From positions 256,227 to 320,226 of the forward strand of contig NZ_VEIY01000001.1 in NCBI RefSeq assembly GCF_007680845.1: a stretch of DNA of 64,000 nt. Direction: 5' to 3'. Source of the DNA: Curtobacterium pusillum. GTDB taxonomy: Bacteria > Actinomycetota > Actinomycetes > Actinomycetales > Microbacteriaceae. The notes under the pieces were generated by a model. That model had not been told where the DNA came from, did no database searches, and saw nothing but the letters and a program-made list of their open reading frames with translations. Positions 1 to 8,080 of the stretch are shown here, piece by piece. The translations under genes were made by a program, and so were the position numbers. Each line of letters opens with the position of its first letter. Position 1 is the stretch's first letter.

Positions 1-622
1 AGTACGGCACGACGCCGAGGTGCTCCGCCGCGGCGAGGGGTGCGATGTCCGACTCGTACGGCTCACGGGTGACGAGGTTGTAGTGCGGCTGGATCGCCAC
101 CGGCTTCGCCAACCCGTTCTCCGTCGCGATGCGGATCCACTCCGCGGCCCGTTCGTCCGAGTAGTTCGAGATCGCCGTGTACCGGACGAGTCCCTCGCGG
201 ACGAGCTGGTCGAACGCGCGGACGGTCTCCTCGAGCGGGGTCGACGCGTCGTCGAAGTGCGCGTAGTACAGGTCGATGTGGTCCGTGCCGAGACGCTCCA
301 GGCTGGCGCGTGCGGCCGCGGCGACGTTGTCCGCGCCGAGGCCCTGGAACGCCGGGTGCTGGGAGACCTTCGTCGCGATGACGACGTCTTCCCGCTTGCC
401 GGACCTCCGGAACCACGACCCGATGACCCGCTCGGACTCGCCGCCCTCGTTGCCGGGCGCCCACGCGGAGTACACGTCGGCCGTGTCGATGAAGTCGCCG
501 CCCGCCGCGGTGTAGGCGTCGAGCACCTGGTGGGAGGTCTGCTCGTCGGCGGTCCAGCCGAAGACGTTGCCGCCGAGGGCGAGGGGGAACACGGTGAGGT
601 CACTGGTACCGATGCGGGGCAT
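1..622 (-). CDS. Aldo/keto reductase, cut by window edge
   Basis: About 207 N-terminal residues of an NAD(P)H-dependent aldo/keto reductase; the C-terminal third lies outside the window. Visible family residues are the catalytic Asp and Tyr in FIDTADVYS (about residues 44-52), the Lys in VIATKV (about 80-85) and the His in YYAHFDD. These form the AKR tetrad on the TIM barrel. The ATG at 622 is preceded by AAGGA with 6-base spacing. It is divergent from the HEAT-repeat gene. The substrate cannot be inferred; the closest-looking relatives are general stress or oxidoreductase AKRs. Confidence 0.9.
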   Translation of the reverse strand, partial: MPRIGTSDLTVFPLALGGNVFGWTADEQTSHQVLDAYTAAGGDFIDTADVYSAWAPGNEGGESERVIGSWFRRSGKREDVVIATKVSQHPAFQGLGADNVAAAARASLERLGTDHIDLYYAHFDDASTPLEETVRAFDQLVREGLVRYTAISNYSDERAAEWIRIATENGLAKPVAIQPHYNLVTREPYESDIAPLAAAEHLGVVPY

Positions 623-735
623 TGCGGGTCCTTTCGTGCAGTGGAGCGGTCCTCGCCACGCTATGCCCCGACCCTTGGCGCGCCGTGGTGCACCGTCTCC
701 GGGCGTCACGCAGGACCGTGGGTTTCGATGGGGGG

Positions 736-1380
736 ATGACCTCGCTCGCCGACTCCCTCGCCGACCCGCGCTCCTCCGTCCGCCTGCGCGCCGTGATGGC
801 TGCCGGGACGCACCCGGACGTGGCGGACCTCGACGTGCTCGTGGAGCAGTGCGCCGTCGAGCCCGACTTCTTCGTGCGGGACATGCTCACGTGGACGCTG
901 ACGAGGCTGCCCGCCGACGCGGTGGTCCCCCGTGTGGTCGCCGAGCTCGGGCGGTCAGTCCCGCAGGCGCGGAGCCAGGCGCTGCACACCCTGTCGAAGA
1001 TCGGGGACCGACGCACCTGGCCGGACGTCCGACCACTGCTCGAGGACCCCGACGACGAGGTCGCCCGGGCCGCCTGGCGCACCGCCGTAGCCCTCGTGCC
1101 GGACGCCGAGTCCGGGGCGCTCGCCCGGACGCTCGCCACGCACCTCGGCACAGGGGACCGTGAGACCCGCCTGACCCTGGCGCGCGCGATGGTCGCCCTC
1201 GGGGAGGACACGCTCCGCCCCGTGCTCGACGCAGCGGCCGGACACCGGGACGCCGAGGTCCGCGACCACGTCGCGGAGGTCGAACGGCTGCTCCGCGACC
1301 CCGACGCCGCGAGCGGCCTCGCCCTCGAGCGCGCCCGGCGCGAGGTCGCGCTCGGGCGCACCCGTTCCGCGAAGGGATGA
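736..1380 (+). CDS. HEAT-repeat protein
   Basis: A 214-residue alpha-solenoid protein. Repeating helix pairs are visible, such as DPRSSVRLRAVMAAG near the N-terminus and DPDDEVARAAWRTAVAL in the middle, followed by DAEVRDHVAEVERLL. No signal peptide, membrane segment or catalytic motif is seen, so a cytosolic scaffold or binding role is inferred. The ATG at 736 is chosen because the repeat pattern starts there; the frame stays open upstream to 622 but that stretch lacks protein-like composition. TTCGAT lies 6 bases before the ATG, a weak match to the leaderless promoter pattern of this window. Function unknown. Confidence 0.8.
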   Translation: MTSLADSLADPRSSVRLRAVMAAGTHPDVADLDVLVEQCAVEPDFFVRDMLTWTLTRLPADAVVPRVVAELGRSVPQARSQALHTLSKIGDRRTWPDVRPLLEDPDDEVARAAWRTAVALVPDAESGALARTLATHLGTGDRETRLTLARAMVALGEDTLRPVLDAAAGHRDAEVRDHVAEVERLLRDPDAASGLALERARREVALGRTRSAKG

Positions 1381-1401
1381 TCGCGCGGTGGTGGTGACCA
1401 G

Positions 1402-1453
1402 CTGACGGACGGGAGGCGCGGGTCGGGCCCGCACCGCGCCTCCCGTCCGTCAG
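1402..1453. repeat. Palindromic intergenic repeat, GGAGGCGCGG family, copy 1
   Basis: A perfect 20-bp inverted repeat (arms 1402-1421 and 1434-1453) separated by 12 bases, just after the HEAT gene. Arms read CTGACGGACGGGAGGCGCGG and its complement. The same core recurs at 3286, 22291, 50103 and 54583. It could act as a U-tract-less terminator. The stretch 1454-1690 after it holds no gene I can support. Confidence 0.85.
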
Positions 1454-1692
1454 TCGGGAGCGTCTGTGGGCCGCGAGCGCGCGTCCGTGTCGACGGTGCG
1501 CACGGCCTCGTCGCAGCAGTCGACGATGCTCCCCAGGTCGGCGGAGCACCAGATCGCGCTCGACGGTCGCGCGGACTTCCTGCTGTCGGACTGACGCGGC
1601 GCTCCGGGGCGGGTCGGGGAAGACCCGGATTCGGGCCGCCGAACAGGCCGGATCGGCTTGCGCAGGCGGATCGGAGCGCGCCAAGGTGGTCA

Positions 1693-1786
1693 CGAAGGGG
1701 AGTAGCTCCCAGCGCGTGCATCGACACACTGGCCATCACGACGATCGGCCCGGTGCGCGTGGCCCTCGAGGCGAGCGAGACCTTCG
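1693..1786 (+). ncRNA. yybP-ykoY manganese riboswitch
   Basis: The leader of the CaCA exchanger carries the two conserved blocks of the yybP-ykoY aptamer: GGGGAGTAGC at 1697-1706 and GGCGAGCGAGACCTT at 1770-1784. The outer P1 stem is CGAAGG (1693-1698) with CCTTCG (1781-1786). This family binds Mn2+ and usually turns on exporters when Mn2+ is high. The exchanger start codon lies 68 bases downstream. The assignment is by motif recognition and was not scored with a covariance model. Confidence 0.8.
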
Positions 1787-1807
1787 GCCGTTCCGCCATG
1801 GCCGAAG
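1782..1807 (+). promoter_or_regulatory. Candidate riboswitch expression platform hairpin
   Basis: CTTCGGCC (1782-1789) can pair with GGCCGAAG (1800-1807), an 8-bp stem. Its left arm reuses the 3' strand of the aptamer P1 stem, so the two structures exclude each other. Mn2+-stabilised P1 would therefore prevent this hairpin. No U tract follows, so it is either an actinobacterial-type terminator or a structure affecting translation or Rho access. The mechanism is inference. Confidence 0.5.
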
Positions 1808-1853
1808 CCGCTCGCATGTGTGCAGCGTCATGGCTCGACCACGAGGACCAACC

Positions 1854-3149
1854 ATGACGAACACCCTGTCCCACGCACCGGCGCCCGCCGCGGCGGTGTC
1901 CCGGATGGGCGCCAGCGCCTGGGGTCGCATCGCGATCTGCATCGCGATCGCCCTGCCCGCCGTCGTCTTCCGGATCGGCGGGTTCGCCCCGAACGCCGTC
2001 GTCGACCTGCTCGTGTTCGGCGGAGCAGTCGTCGCTGCGTCGTTCCTGCTCGCCTGGGCCGCCGAGGCCGCGCAGAAGGACATCGCCGGCGCGCTCGCGA
2101 TCGCGATCCTCGCCCTCATCGCCGTGCTGCCCGAGTACGCCGTCGACCTGTACTACGCGTTCCGGTCCGGGTACGACCCCTCGTACGAGCAGTTCGCCGC
2201 CGCGAACATGACCGGCTCGAACCGGCTGCTGCTCGGGTTCGGGTGGCCGCTCGTCGTGATCATCTCGCTGCTCGTGGCCCGGCGGTTCGTCCGCACCGGA
2301 TCGCTCCCCGCGTCGGCCACCCGCGTGCTCGAGCTCGAGCGCTCGTCCCGGTTGGACATCGGGTTCCTCGCGCTGCTGGCGCTCGTCGCGTTCCTCATCC
2401 CGCTGATGGGCTCGATCCCGATGTGGTTCGGCTTCGTGCTGCTCGCGGCGTTCGTCTGGTACCTCTGGCGCGCCGCGAAGGTGTCGGACGGCGACGACGA
2501 TGACGACGAGGAGCTCGTCGGCATGGCCGGCAACATCGCCTCGATGCCGCAGCGTGCCCGGCGCTGGACGGTCGTCGCACTGTTCGTGGTGGCCGCCGCG
2601 GTGATCCTGTCGTCGGCCGAGCCGTTCGCCGACGCCCTCGTGGACTCCGGGAGCGCGCTCGGGATCGACAGCTACTTCCTCGTGCAGTGGCTCGCGCCGC
2701 TCGCGACCGAGGCGCCCGAGTTCATCGTCGCGGCCCTCTTCGCCCTGCGGGGCATGGGCGGTGCGGCCATCGGGACGCTCATCGCGTCGAAGGTGAACCA
2801 GTGGTCGCTGCTCGTCGGGTCGCTGCCGATCGCGCACGTCCTCGGTGGGGGGACGACGGGCGGGCTGCCGCTCGACTCCCGGCAGGTCGAGGAGTTCATG
2901 CTGACCGCATCGCAGACCGTGCTCGGGGTGGCGATCATCATCGCGCTGCGGTTCCACCGGTGGTCGGCGATCGCGCTCGCGGCGTTGTTCGCGGTGCAGT
3001 TCTTCGTGACGGACACGAACGGGCGCTGGATCCTGAGCGGCGTGCACGTGGTGGCGGCGCTCGTGGTGTTCTGGGTCAACCGGCGGGAGGTCCTGCCGAC
3101 CCTGGCGGCGCCGTTCCGGCGGCCGTCGTCGCCCGCGTTCCGCGGCTGA
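1854..3149 (+). CDS. CaCA-family cation exchanger, probable Mn2+ exporter
   Basis: A 431-residue polytopic membrane protein with about ten hydrophobic segments. The two alpha-repeats of Ca2+/cation antiporters are visible: AVLPEYAVDL with NMTGSNRLLLGFGWP in the first half, and ATEAPEFIVAALF with GTLIASKVNQWSLLVGSLP in the second. The PE glutamates are the ion-binding residues in the family. A very acidic cytoplasmic loop (SDGDDDDDEEL) separates the halves, as expected for a metal-responsive loop. The ATG at 1854 follows a GAGGA. Databases tend to call this type sodium:proton exchanger, but the manganese riboswitch upstream and mntR downstream argue for Mn2+ (or Mn2+/Ca2+) efflux. The substrate is inferred. 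Confidence 0.85.
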   Translation: MTNTLSHAPAPAAAVSRMGASAWGRIAICIAIALPAVVFRIGGFAPNAVVDLLVFGGAVVAASFLLAWAAEAAQKDIAGALAIAILALIAVLPEYAVDLYYAFRSGYDPSYEQFAAANMTGSNRLLLGFGWPLVVIISLLVARRFVRTGSLPASATRVLELERSSRLDIGFLALLALVAFLIPLMGSIPMWFGFVLLAAFVWYLWRAAKVSDGDDDDDEELVGMAGNIASMPQRARRWTVVALFVVAAAVILSSAEPFADALVDSGSALGIDSYFLVQWLAPLATEAPEFIVAALFALRGMGGAAIGTLIASKVNQWSLLVGSLPIAHVLGGGTTGGLPLDSRQVEEFMLTASQTVLGVAIIIALRFHRWSAIALAALFAVQFFVTDTNGRWILSGVHVVAALVVFWVNRREVLPTLAAPFRRPSSPAFRG

Positions 3150-3171
3150 CGCCCCGGCCGGGCGCGCGGGC

Positions 3172-3255
3172 GCCCCGAGCGGGCAAAATACGTCCCGCTC
3201 GCCGCCCCCGGGCGGCACTTCGTGCCCGCTCGGCGGACGTGAGCGGCGCGCCGCG
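3172..3255. repeat. 84-bp intergenic direct repeat, copy A
   Basis: A G/C-rich segment starting GCCCCGAGCGGGC and ending GAGCGGCGCGCCGC, copied 205 bp downstream at 3377-3460 with a few substitutions. Each copy contains CCCGCTC/GAGCGGG half-palindromes. It lies between the convergent exchanger and mntR genes, and no protein is encoded. Confidence 0.8.
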
Positions 3256-3285
3256 CCCGGTGGGCGGCAGTGGATTCCGCCCGAT

Positions 3286-3329
3286 CGGACGGGAGGCGCG
3301 GTGCGGGCTGGCACCGCGCCTCCCGTCCG
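3286..3329. repeat. Palindromic intergenic repeat, GGAGGCGCGG family, copy 2
   Basis: A perfect 19-bp inverted repeat (3286-3304 with 3311-3329), loop of 6. It sits between the two copies of the 84-bp direct repeat, in the convergent exchanger/mntR intergenic region, where a bidirectional terminator would be expected. Confidence 0.85.
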
Positions 3330-3376
3330 GCCGGTGGCTGCGCTCCCTCGAGCGGTCACGACATGCCGTCGGCGGC

Positions 3377-3460
3377 GCCCCGAGCGGGCGAAGGACGTCC
3401 CGTTCGGCGGCGCCGGGCGGCACGTCGTGCCCGCTCGGCGGACGTGAGCGGCGCGCCGCC
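3377..3460. repeat. 84-bp intergenic direct repeat, copy B
   Basis: Second copy of the 3172-3255 element, sharing the closing GCTCGGCGGACGTGAGCGGC block exactly. It ends 20 bases before the mntR stop codon. Confidence 0.8.
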
Positions 3461-3480
3461 GGCGGCGCCGGCGCGCGCCG

Positions 3481-4170
3481 TCAGTCGGCGTCGGGGGTCA
3501 GCCAGATCGCGGAGGCGGCGGCGGCCGGCAGGTCCACGAGGGACTCCGACCCGTCGGGGTCCCGACGCGACACGGCGATCACGCCCGCGTAGTCCCGCAC
3601 CCGCTCCACCCGGAGGTGCGTCCCGAGCCCGACCCCGAGCTCGTCGAAGTACCGCAGCAGCGACGGGTCGTCGTCGGACACCCGGTCGACCGTGCCGCAG
3701 GCTCCCGGCTCCACCGCGCCGAGCAGTGTGCCCGGGGAGTCCGGCACGCTGCCGTCGGCCCGGGGGATCGGGTCCCCGTGCGGGTCGTGCGTCGGGTGTC
3801 CGAGGTCGGCGTCGACCCGTTCGAGGAAGGTCTCGGAGACGGCGTGTTCGAGGGCCTCGGCCTCGGTGTGGACCTCGTCCCACGTGTAGCCGAGGCGTGA
3901 CACGAGGAACGACTCGATGAGCCGGTGCCGCCGGACCATGGCGACGGCGACCTGCTGCCCGAGCGGTGTGAGCACGACGCCGTAGTAGGGGGTGTGCTCG
4001 ATGAGGCCGTCGCGGTCGAGCTTCCGCAGGTTCCCGGACACCGTCGATGCCGAGACCTTCAGTGCCGCCGCGATGTCCCGCGTCGCCAGGCCCGCGCCGC
4101 CGCGCTCGCTCGCCTTCCAGACGAGTTTCACGTAGTCCTCCGCCATCGTGGACAGGGAGGGCAAGCGCAT
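3481..4170 (-). CDS. mntR: DtxR/MntR-family manganese-responsive regulator
   Basis: A 229-residue metalloregulator. The N-terminal winged helix is seen at SASTVSGNLRKLDRDGLIEH, followed by the dimer/metal domain with MVRRHRLIESFLV and WDEVHTEAEALEHAVS (Glu/His metal ligands), then DPHGDPIPRADG and a C-terminal FeoA/SH3-like domain. The sequence resembles the mycobacterial SirR/MntR branch more than iron-sensing DtxR. The ATG at 4170 is chosen because TACCAT lies 6 bases upstream (4177-4182), predicting a leaderless mRNA; the frame runs 14 codons further but across that promoter. Convergent to the riboswitch-controlled exchanger, it makes a local manganese module. Its 5' end overlaps the divergent protease gene. 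Confidence 0.88.
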   Translation of the reverse strand: MRLPSLSTMAEDYVKLVWKASERGGAGLATRDIAAALKVSASTVSGNLRKLDRDGLIEHTPYYGVVLTPLGQQVAVAMVRRHRLIESFLVSRLGYTWDEVHTEAEALEHAVSETFLERVDADLGHPTHDPHGDPIPRADGSVPDSPGTLLGAVEPGACGTVDRVSDDDPSLLRYFDELGVGLGTHLRVERVRDYAGVIAVSRRDPDGSESLVDLPAAAASAIWLTPDAD

Positions 4171-5074
4171 GCCCCAATGGTACAAACGGCAGGTGACCAC
4201 AGCAGCCCGCACCCGTCGTCGCCGCTGGCCGGTCCCGCCGTCGCTGCTCGTCGGCCTCGCCCCGCTCGTCGTGTTCGCCGCGATCAGCGCGTGGCGAGCC
4301 CGTCCGAGCGACGACTACCCGACGCTCGGCCAGACGGTCGACAGCGTCGTCCGGTCGCTCGTCGTCCCGGAGGGCATCGCCGCCGTCGCACTCTGCCTCG
4401 TGGTGACGGGCCTCGGCTGGTGGCGGATCGCGACGGTCGACCCGACCAGGACGCGCCTCCGCTGGACGATGCTCGCGCCGCTGCTCATCGCGGTGATCTG
4501 CGCCGCCCGGCTCCCGCTCATCGACTGGTCGGCGCTGCCCGTGCGCTACTTCCTGCTGCTCGCCGTCGGTGTGCTGTTCGTCGGGGTGTTCGAGGAGCTG
4601 ATGACCCGCGGCGTCCTGCTCGTCGGACTGCGGCGTCGCCTGCCGGAGTTCGGCGTGTGGATCACGTCCTGCGTGCTGTTCGGGCTGCTGCACCTGCTCA
4701 ACGCCCTCGCCGGTGCTGGCCTCGGCGTGACGTTCGTCCAGGTCGTGTTCGCGGCGTCGTTCGGTTCGACGCTGTACCTCGCACGTCGGCTCACCGGGAA
4801 CCTGCTCCTGCCCGTGCTGCTGCACGCGTTCTGGGACTTCGGGTCGATCGGGCTCTCGGCGACGACGGACGTGCAGGACCCGTCGAGGATCGTGCTGGTC
4901 GGAGCGCTCGGGCTGTTCTCGTTCGCGGTGCTCGCACTCGGCGTCGTCGCCGGCGGGGTGGTCGCGTGGCGGGACGACCGGCCGTACCGCCTGCGGCGCC
5001 GGTGGCGGACGGTACCGCCCATGGGCGTGTACGCGGTGCAGGGGGACGAGCCGCGCCTCCAGGCCGTGGTCTGA
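4169..5074 (+). CDS. CPBP-family intramembrane metalloprotease
   Basis: About 301 residues with roughly eight membrane segments. The CAAX-protease/bacteriocin-processing (CPBP, ABI) motifs are present in order: FEELMTRGVLL (Glu-Glu and Arg), FGLLHLLNAL (His) and LLPVLLHAFWDFG (His). These residues form the membrane-embedded active site of Rce1-like proteases. The ATG at 4169 is preceded by AGGGAGG at good spacing; a GTG at 4193 is an alternative. Either way the 5' end lies on top of the divergent mntR start. The substrate is unknown; bacterial members are linked to peptide maturation or immunity. Confidence 0.83.
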   Translation: MPQWYKRQVTTAARTRRRRWPVPPSLLVGLAPLVVFAAISAWRARPSDDYPTLGQTVDSVVRSLVVPEGIAAVALCLVVTGLGWWRIATVDPTRTRLRWTMLAPLLIAVICAARLPLIDWSALPVRYFLLLAVGVLFVGVFEELMTRGVLLVGLRRRLPEFGVWITSCVLFGLLHLLNALAGAGLGVTFVQVVFAASFGSTLYLARRLTGNLLLPVLLHAFWDFGSIGLSATTDVQDPSRIVLVGALGLFSFAVLALGVVAGGVVAWRDDRPYRLRRRWRTVPPMGVYAVQGDEPRLQAVV

Positions 5075-5192
5075 CGCGGCAGCTGCTGGACGGGAGGCGC
5101 GCCCTGCGAGTCCGCACAGGCTGCGGTCCGGTTCACCTCACGGTCGTGATCCGTTCCCCGTCGCGCAACCGCGTCTCCTTAGCGTTCGGCGC

Positions 5193-6992
5193 ATGCACAG
5201 ATCAGTATTCCGCGGGGTGACCGTCGCCGCGGTCGCGACCGCCCTCGTCGTCGGCTCGCCCCTCGTCGCGAACGCGGCGGGGTACCCGAGCGACACCGCC
5301 AAGCCCGACCTCGTCTCCCTGCTGAGCGGGTACGACCAGTACTGGAAGTCGAGCGGGACGAACGACCTGCACGGCACCGTCCTCGACGCGGCCACGCTCG
5401 CGAAGAACGACCAGCTGACCTCGTGGATCAACCAGAACGCCACGAAGGCGCAGCAGCTCAAGGCGCTGCAGGACTCCGAGTACCAGAACGCCACCAACAC
5501 GGCGTTCGACCAGTCGTACACGGTGGCCCAGGGCCTCGGCGACGCGCTCGAGAAGATCTACGTGCAGGGCCGCAACGACGGTTCGCTGCCGCTGACCTCG
5601 GCGCTCATCAACTCCTCGAACGGCACCACCGGCGCGTACGTCAGCACCGGTGACGCGAAGGCGCACTACAGCTACCCGCGGCCCTACCTGCCGGGGACGA
5701 CCACGGCGACGCTGCCGGCGACCGACGACCAGGCGAACTGCGCGCCGACGAAGGTGAACGCCACCTCGCTCGCGGCGAACCGCGCCGGCAAGGCCTGGGC
5801 GGACGCGTCCGGCACGCTGACCATCACGCGGGTGCCGGCCGTGACCGACACCACGCACGAGTTCTCGCCGAACGACGTCGTGCTCGACGCCGGCTACGGC
5901 ACCGTGGGGATCTGCACCGGCGGCTCGTACCCGTCCGGCCACACCACCACCGCGTACGAGGCCGGCATCACGCTCGCGACCCTCGTGCCCGAGCTGGCGC
6001 CGGAGCTCCTCGCCCGCGCCTCGGAGGCCGGCAACGACCGGATCGTCCTCGGCGTGCACTACCCGCTCGACATCATGGGTGGCCGCATGGACGGCGAAGC
6101 CGCGCTCGCGGCCCGCTGGTCGGACACGCAGTACCGCACCGAGGTGCTCGAACCGGCGCGTGCCGAGCTCGTCTCGTACCTGGAGAAGCAGTGCGGCGAC
6201 ACGCTCGCGAACTGCATCGCGGCCGAGAAGTCGTACACGGACAACCCGTACGGCGGGGCGGCGATCCCGGGCGGCACCGCGCAGGTCGTCTCCGACCGTG
6301 CCTCGGCCGCCTCGGTGTACCGCGAACGGATGACCTACGGCTTCGCCCAGACGGGCACCAAGGGGCTCGCCGCCTCGGTGCCGGCCGGTGCGTCGAACCT
6401 GCTCCTCACGGCCTTCCCGACCCTGACCGACGCGCAGCGCACCTCGGTGCTCGCGCAGACCGAGATCGCCTCGGGCTACCCGCTCGACCAGTCCGGGACC
6501 ACGGGCGGCTCGTGGGAGCGCCTCGACCTGGCGGCCGCGACGAGCGCCACGGTGGCGGTCTCCGCTGACGGCACCGCGAAGGTCCTCGCCACCGGCGGCA
6601 CCGCTCGGGTCGTCACCGGTGTGCTGACCGCGCCGAAGGGCACCTCGGTCGCCGCGGGTGCCTCGCTCGCGCTGGCCGGCACAGGCTTCACCGCCGGGTC
6701 CACCCTGCAGGTCGTGCTGCACTCCGACCCCGTCGCGGTGGGCACGCTCACCGTCGCCGCGGACGGCACAGTGTCCGGCGCCGTGACGATCCCGGCCGGG
6801 ACCGCCGTTGGAGCGCACACGATCGACCTGGTCGACGCGTCGGGTGCTTCGGCGCTCGTGGCGCCGCTGGCGATCACCGTGACGCCGGCCGCGGCGACCG
6901 GCGACGGTACGGGTACGGGTACCGGGGGCAGCACGGGTGTCGCCGTCGTCGACCCGAGCACCGGCGTGCACCTGCCGGTCGTCTCCGGCTGA
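5193..6992 (+). CDS. Secreted PAP2-family acid phosphatase with C-terminal Ig-like domain
   Basis: A 599-residue exported protein. The signal peptide is residues 1-28 (MHRSVFRGVT, hydrophobic core, ANAAG). The class A acid phosphatase signature appears as KAHYSYPRP, SYPSGHTTTAYEAG and ASEAGNDRIVLGVHYPLDI, matching the KX6RP-PSGH-SRX5HX3D pattern except for the Glu-Ala replacing Arg context in the last block. Residues about 480-570 form an Ig-like/adhesion domain (VTAPKGTSVAAGASLALAG). The C-terminus is Gly/Thr rich with no sorting signal. The ATG has TAGCGT 7 bases upstream, suggesting a leaderless mRNA. Likely phosphate scavenging outside the cell. Confidence 0.87.
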   Translation: MHRSVFRGVTVAAVATALVVGSPLVANAAGYPSDTAKPDLVSLLSGYDQYWKSSGTNDLHGTVLDAATLAKNDQLTSWINQNATKAQQLKALQDSEYQNATNTAFDQSYTVAQGLGDALEKIYVQGRNDGSLPLTSALINSSNGTTGAYVSTGDAKAHYSYPRPYLPGTTTATLPATDDQANCAPTKVNATSLAANRAGKAWADASGTLTITRVPAVTDTTHEFSPNDVVLDAGYGTVGICTGGSYPSGHTTTAYEAGITLATLVPELAPELLARASEAGNDRIVLGVHYPLDIMGGRMDGEAALAARWSDTQYRTEVLEPARAELVSYLEKQCGDTLANCIAAEKSYTDNPYGGAAIPGGTAQVVSDRASAASVYRERMTYGFAQTGTKGLAASVPAGASNLLLTAFPTLTDAQRTSVLAQTEIASGYPLDQSGTTGGSWERLDLAAATSATVAVSADGTAKVLATGGTARVVTGVLTAPKGTSVAAGASLALAGTGFTAGSTLQVVLHSDPVAVGTLTVAADGTVSGAVTIPAGTAVGAHTIDLVDASGASALVAPLAITVTPAAATGDGTGTGTGGSTGVAVVDPSTGVHLPVVSG

Positions 6993-7063
6993 CGCCGGGC
7001 TGATCCTCCGCTGACCGGCCGGTACCCGTCCACGCGGGTGCCGGCCGGTCGCCCGCTTCCGTC

Positions 7064-7150
7064 CCGTTCCGTCGTCGTTCGGTCTCCGTTCGGTCCCCGT
7101 TCCGTCGTCGTTCGGTCCCCGTTCGGTCCCCGTTCCGTCGTCGTTCGTCG
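7064..7150. repeat. 33-bp tandem repeat, 2.6 copies
   Basis: Units at 7064-7096, 7097-7129 and a partial one at 7130-7150, each beginning CCGTTCCGTCGTCGTTCG. Copies 1 and 2 differ at one base. The array fills the gap between the phosphatase and the L,D-transpeptidase and ends 15 bases before its TTG start. It is a likely site of copy-number variation. Confidence 0.9.
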
Positions 7151-7165
7151 TTCCTGGAGTTCCCC

Positions 7166-8041
7166 TTGCGCACCCGCACCATCTGGACCACCGTCGGCAT
7201 CGCCGTCGCGGCCGTCGTCGCCGCCGGAGCGATCGCCGTCCCCCTCGTCGCCGGCGGCCACCGCGCCGTCGCCGGTGCCGAGCCCACGCCCACGGTCTCC
7301 GCCACCCCCGACACGCCCGCTGTGCCGCACGTCGGTGCCACGGCGCTCGCCGCGCTGCCCGAGGCGCAGTACTCCGCCGTGATCGGTGGGCTCATGCCCT
7401 TCGACCGGACCGTCACCTCCGACACCGTGTTCCAGCTCCGTGCCGACGCCCCACTGTTCGGCGCAGCACGGACGACGCCCGTCGCCCGGTTCGCGGCAAA
7501 GGACTTCCTGCACCAGCCGACCACCGTCGTCGGGCTCCGCCGCGACGGGGGCTGGGAACTCGTGCTCACCCCCGCTCGGCAGCAGCTGCCGTCGGCGTCG
7601 GGAGGGGCCGGTGCAGCGGCGCAGACCTCGGCGTGGGTGCCGGTGGCGTCCCTCCGGGAGGTCGCGACGCCGTCGTCGCGGGTGGTCATCTCGACGAAGG
7701 ACCAGAGCGTGTCGATCGTGTCCGCGTCCGGACGCGTCTCGAAGCGCTTCGAGGCCGGGGTCGGCACGGCGGACACTCCGACGCCGACCGGGGTGACCGG
7801 CTACCTCGAACAGCGGTACGTCGACCCGTCGCAGGGCACCGGGGCGCACCCGATCCAGCTCACGTCGCTGCACTCGAGCGCCGCCGACGAGCCGTACGGC
7901 GGACACGACGGTGGGCTCATCGGGCTGCACTGGAACGCGACGACCTCGGGGGCGGTGTCGCACGGGTGCGTGCGGTTGGACGCCGACGCGGTGGCCGCGG
8001 TGAATGCTCTCCCGCTGGGGACGCTCGTGACGGTGGAGTAG
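7166..8041 (+). CDS. L,D-transpeptidase (YkuD domain)
   Basis: A 291-residue cell-wall enzyme with an N-terminal membrane anchor or uncleaved signal (TIWTTVGIAVAAVVAAGAIA). The YkuD catalytic region is C-terminal: TPTGVTGYLEQRY, then GLHWNATTSG followed by SHGCVRLDADAV, containing the conserved His and the nucleophilic Cys. These enzymes make 3-3 peptidoglycan cross-links or attach proteins. The start is a TTG at 7166, weakly supported by TGGAG upstream; no better in-frame start precedes the membrane segment. The 33-bp tandem repeat directly upstream may influence its expression. Confidence 0.88.
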   Translation: MRTRTIWTTVGIAVAAVVAAGAIAVPLVAGGHRAVAGAEPTPTVSATPDTPAVPHVGATALAALPEAQYSAVIGGLMPFDRTVTSDTVFQLRADAPLFGAARTTPVARFAAKDFLHQPTTVVGLRRDGGWELVLTPARQQLPSASGGAGAAAQTSAWVPVASLREVATPSSRVVISTKDQSVSIVSASGRVSKRFEAGVGTADTPTPTGVTGYLEQRYVDPSQGTGAHPIQLTSLHSSAADEPYGGHDGGLIGLHWNATTSGAVSHGCVRLDADAVAAVNALPLGTLVTVE

Positions 8042-8080
8042 CGGCCGGCGCGGACGCTGGCGCGGGCGGCGGGTGGCTGC

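Noticed and set aside
600..3359. 919-residue minus-strand frame
   Set aside because: Crosses the HEAT gene, the riboswitch and the exchanger antisense; no recognisable domain and Arg/Ser/Pro-biased composition.
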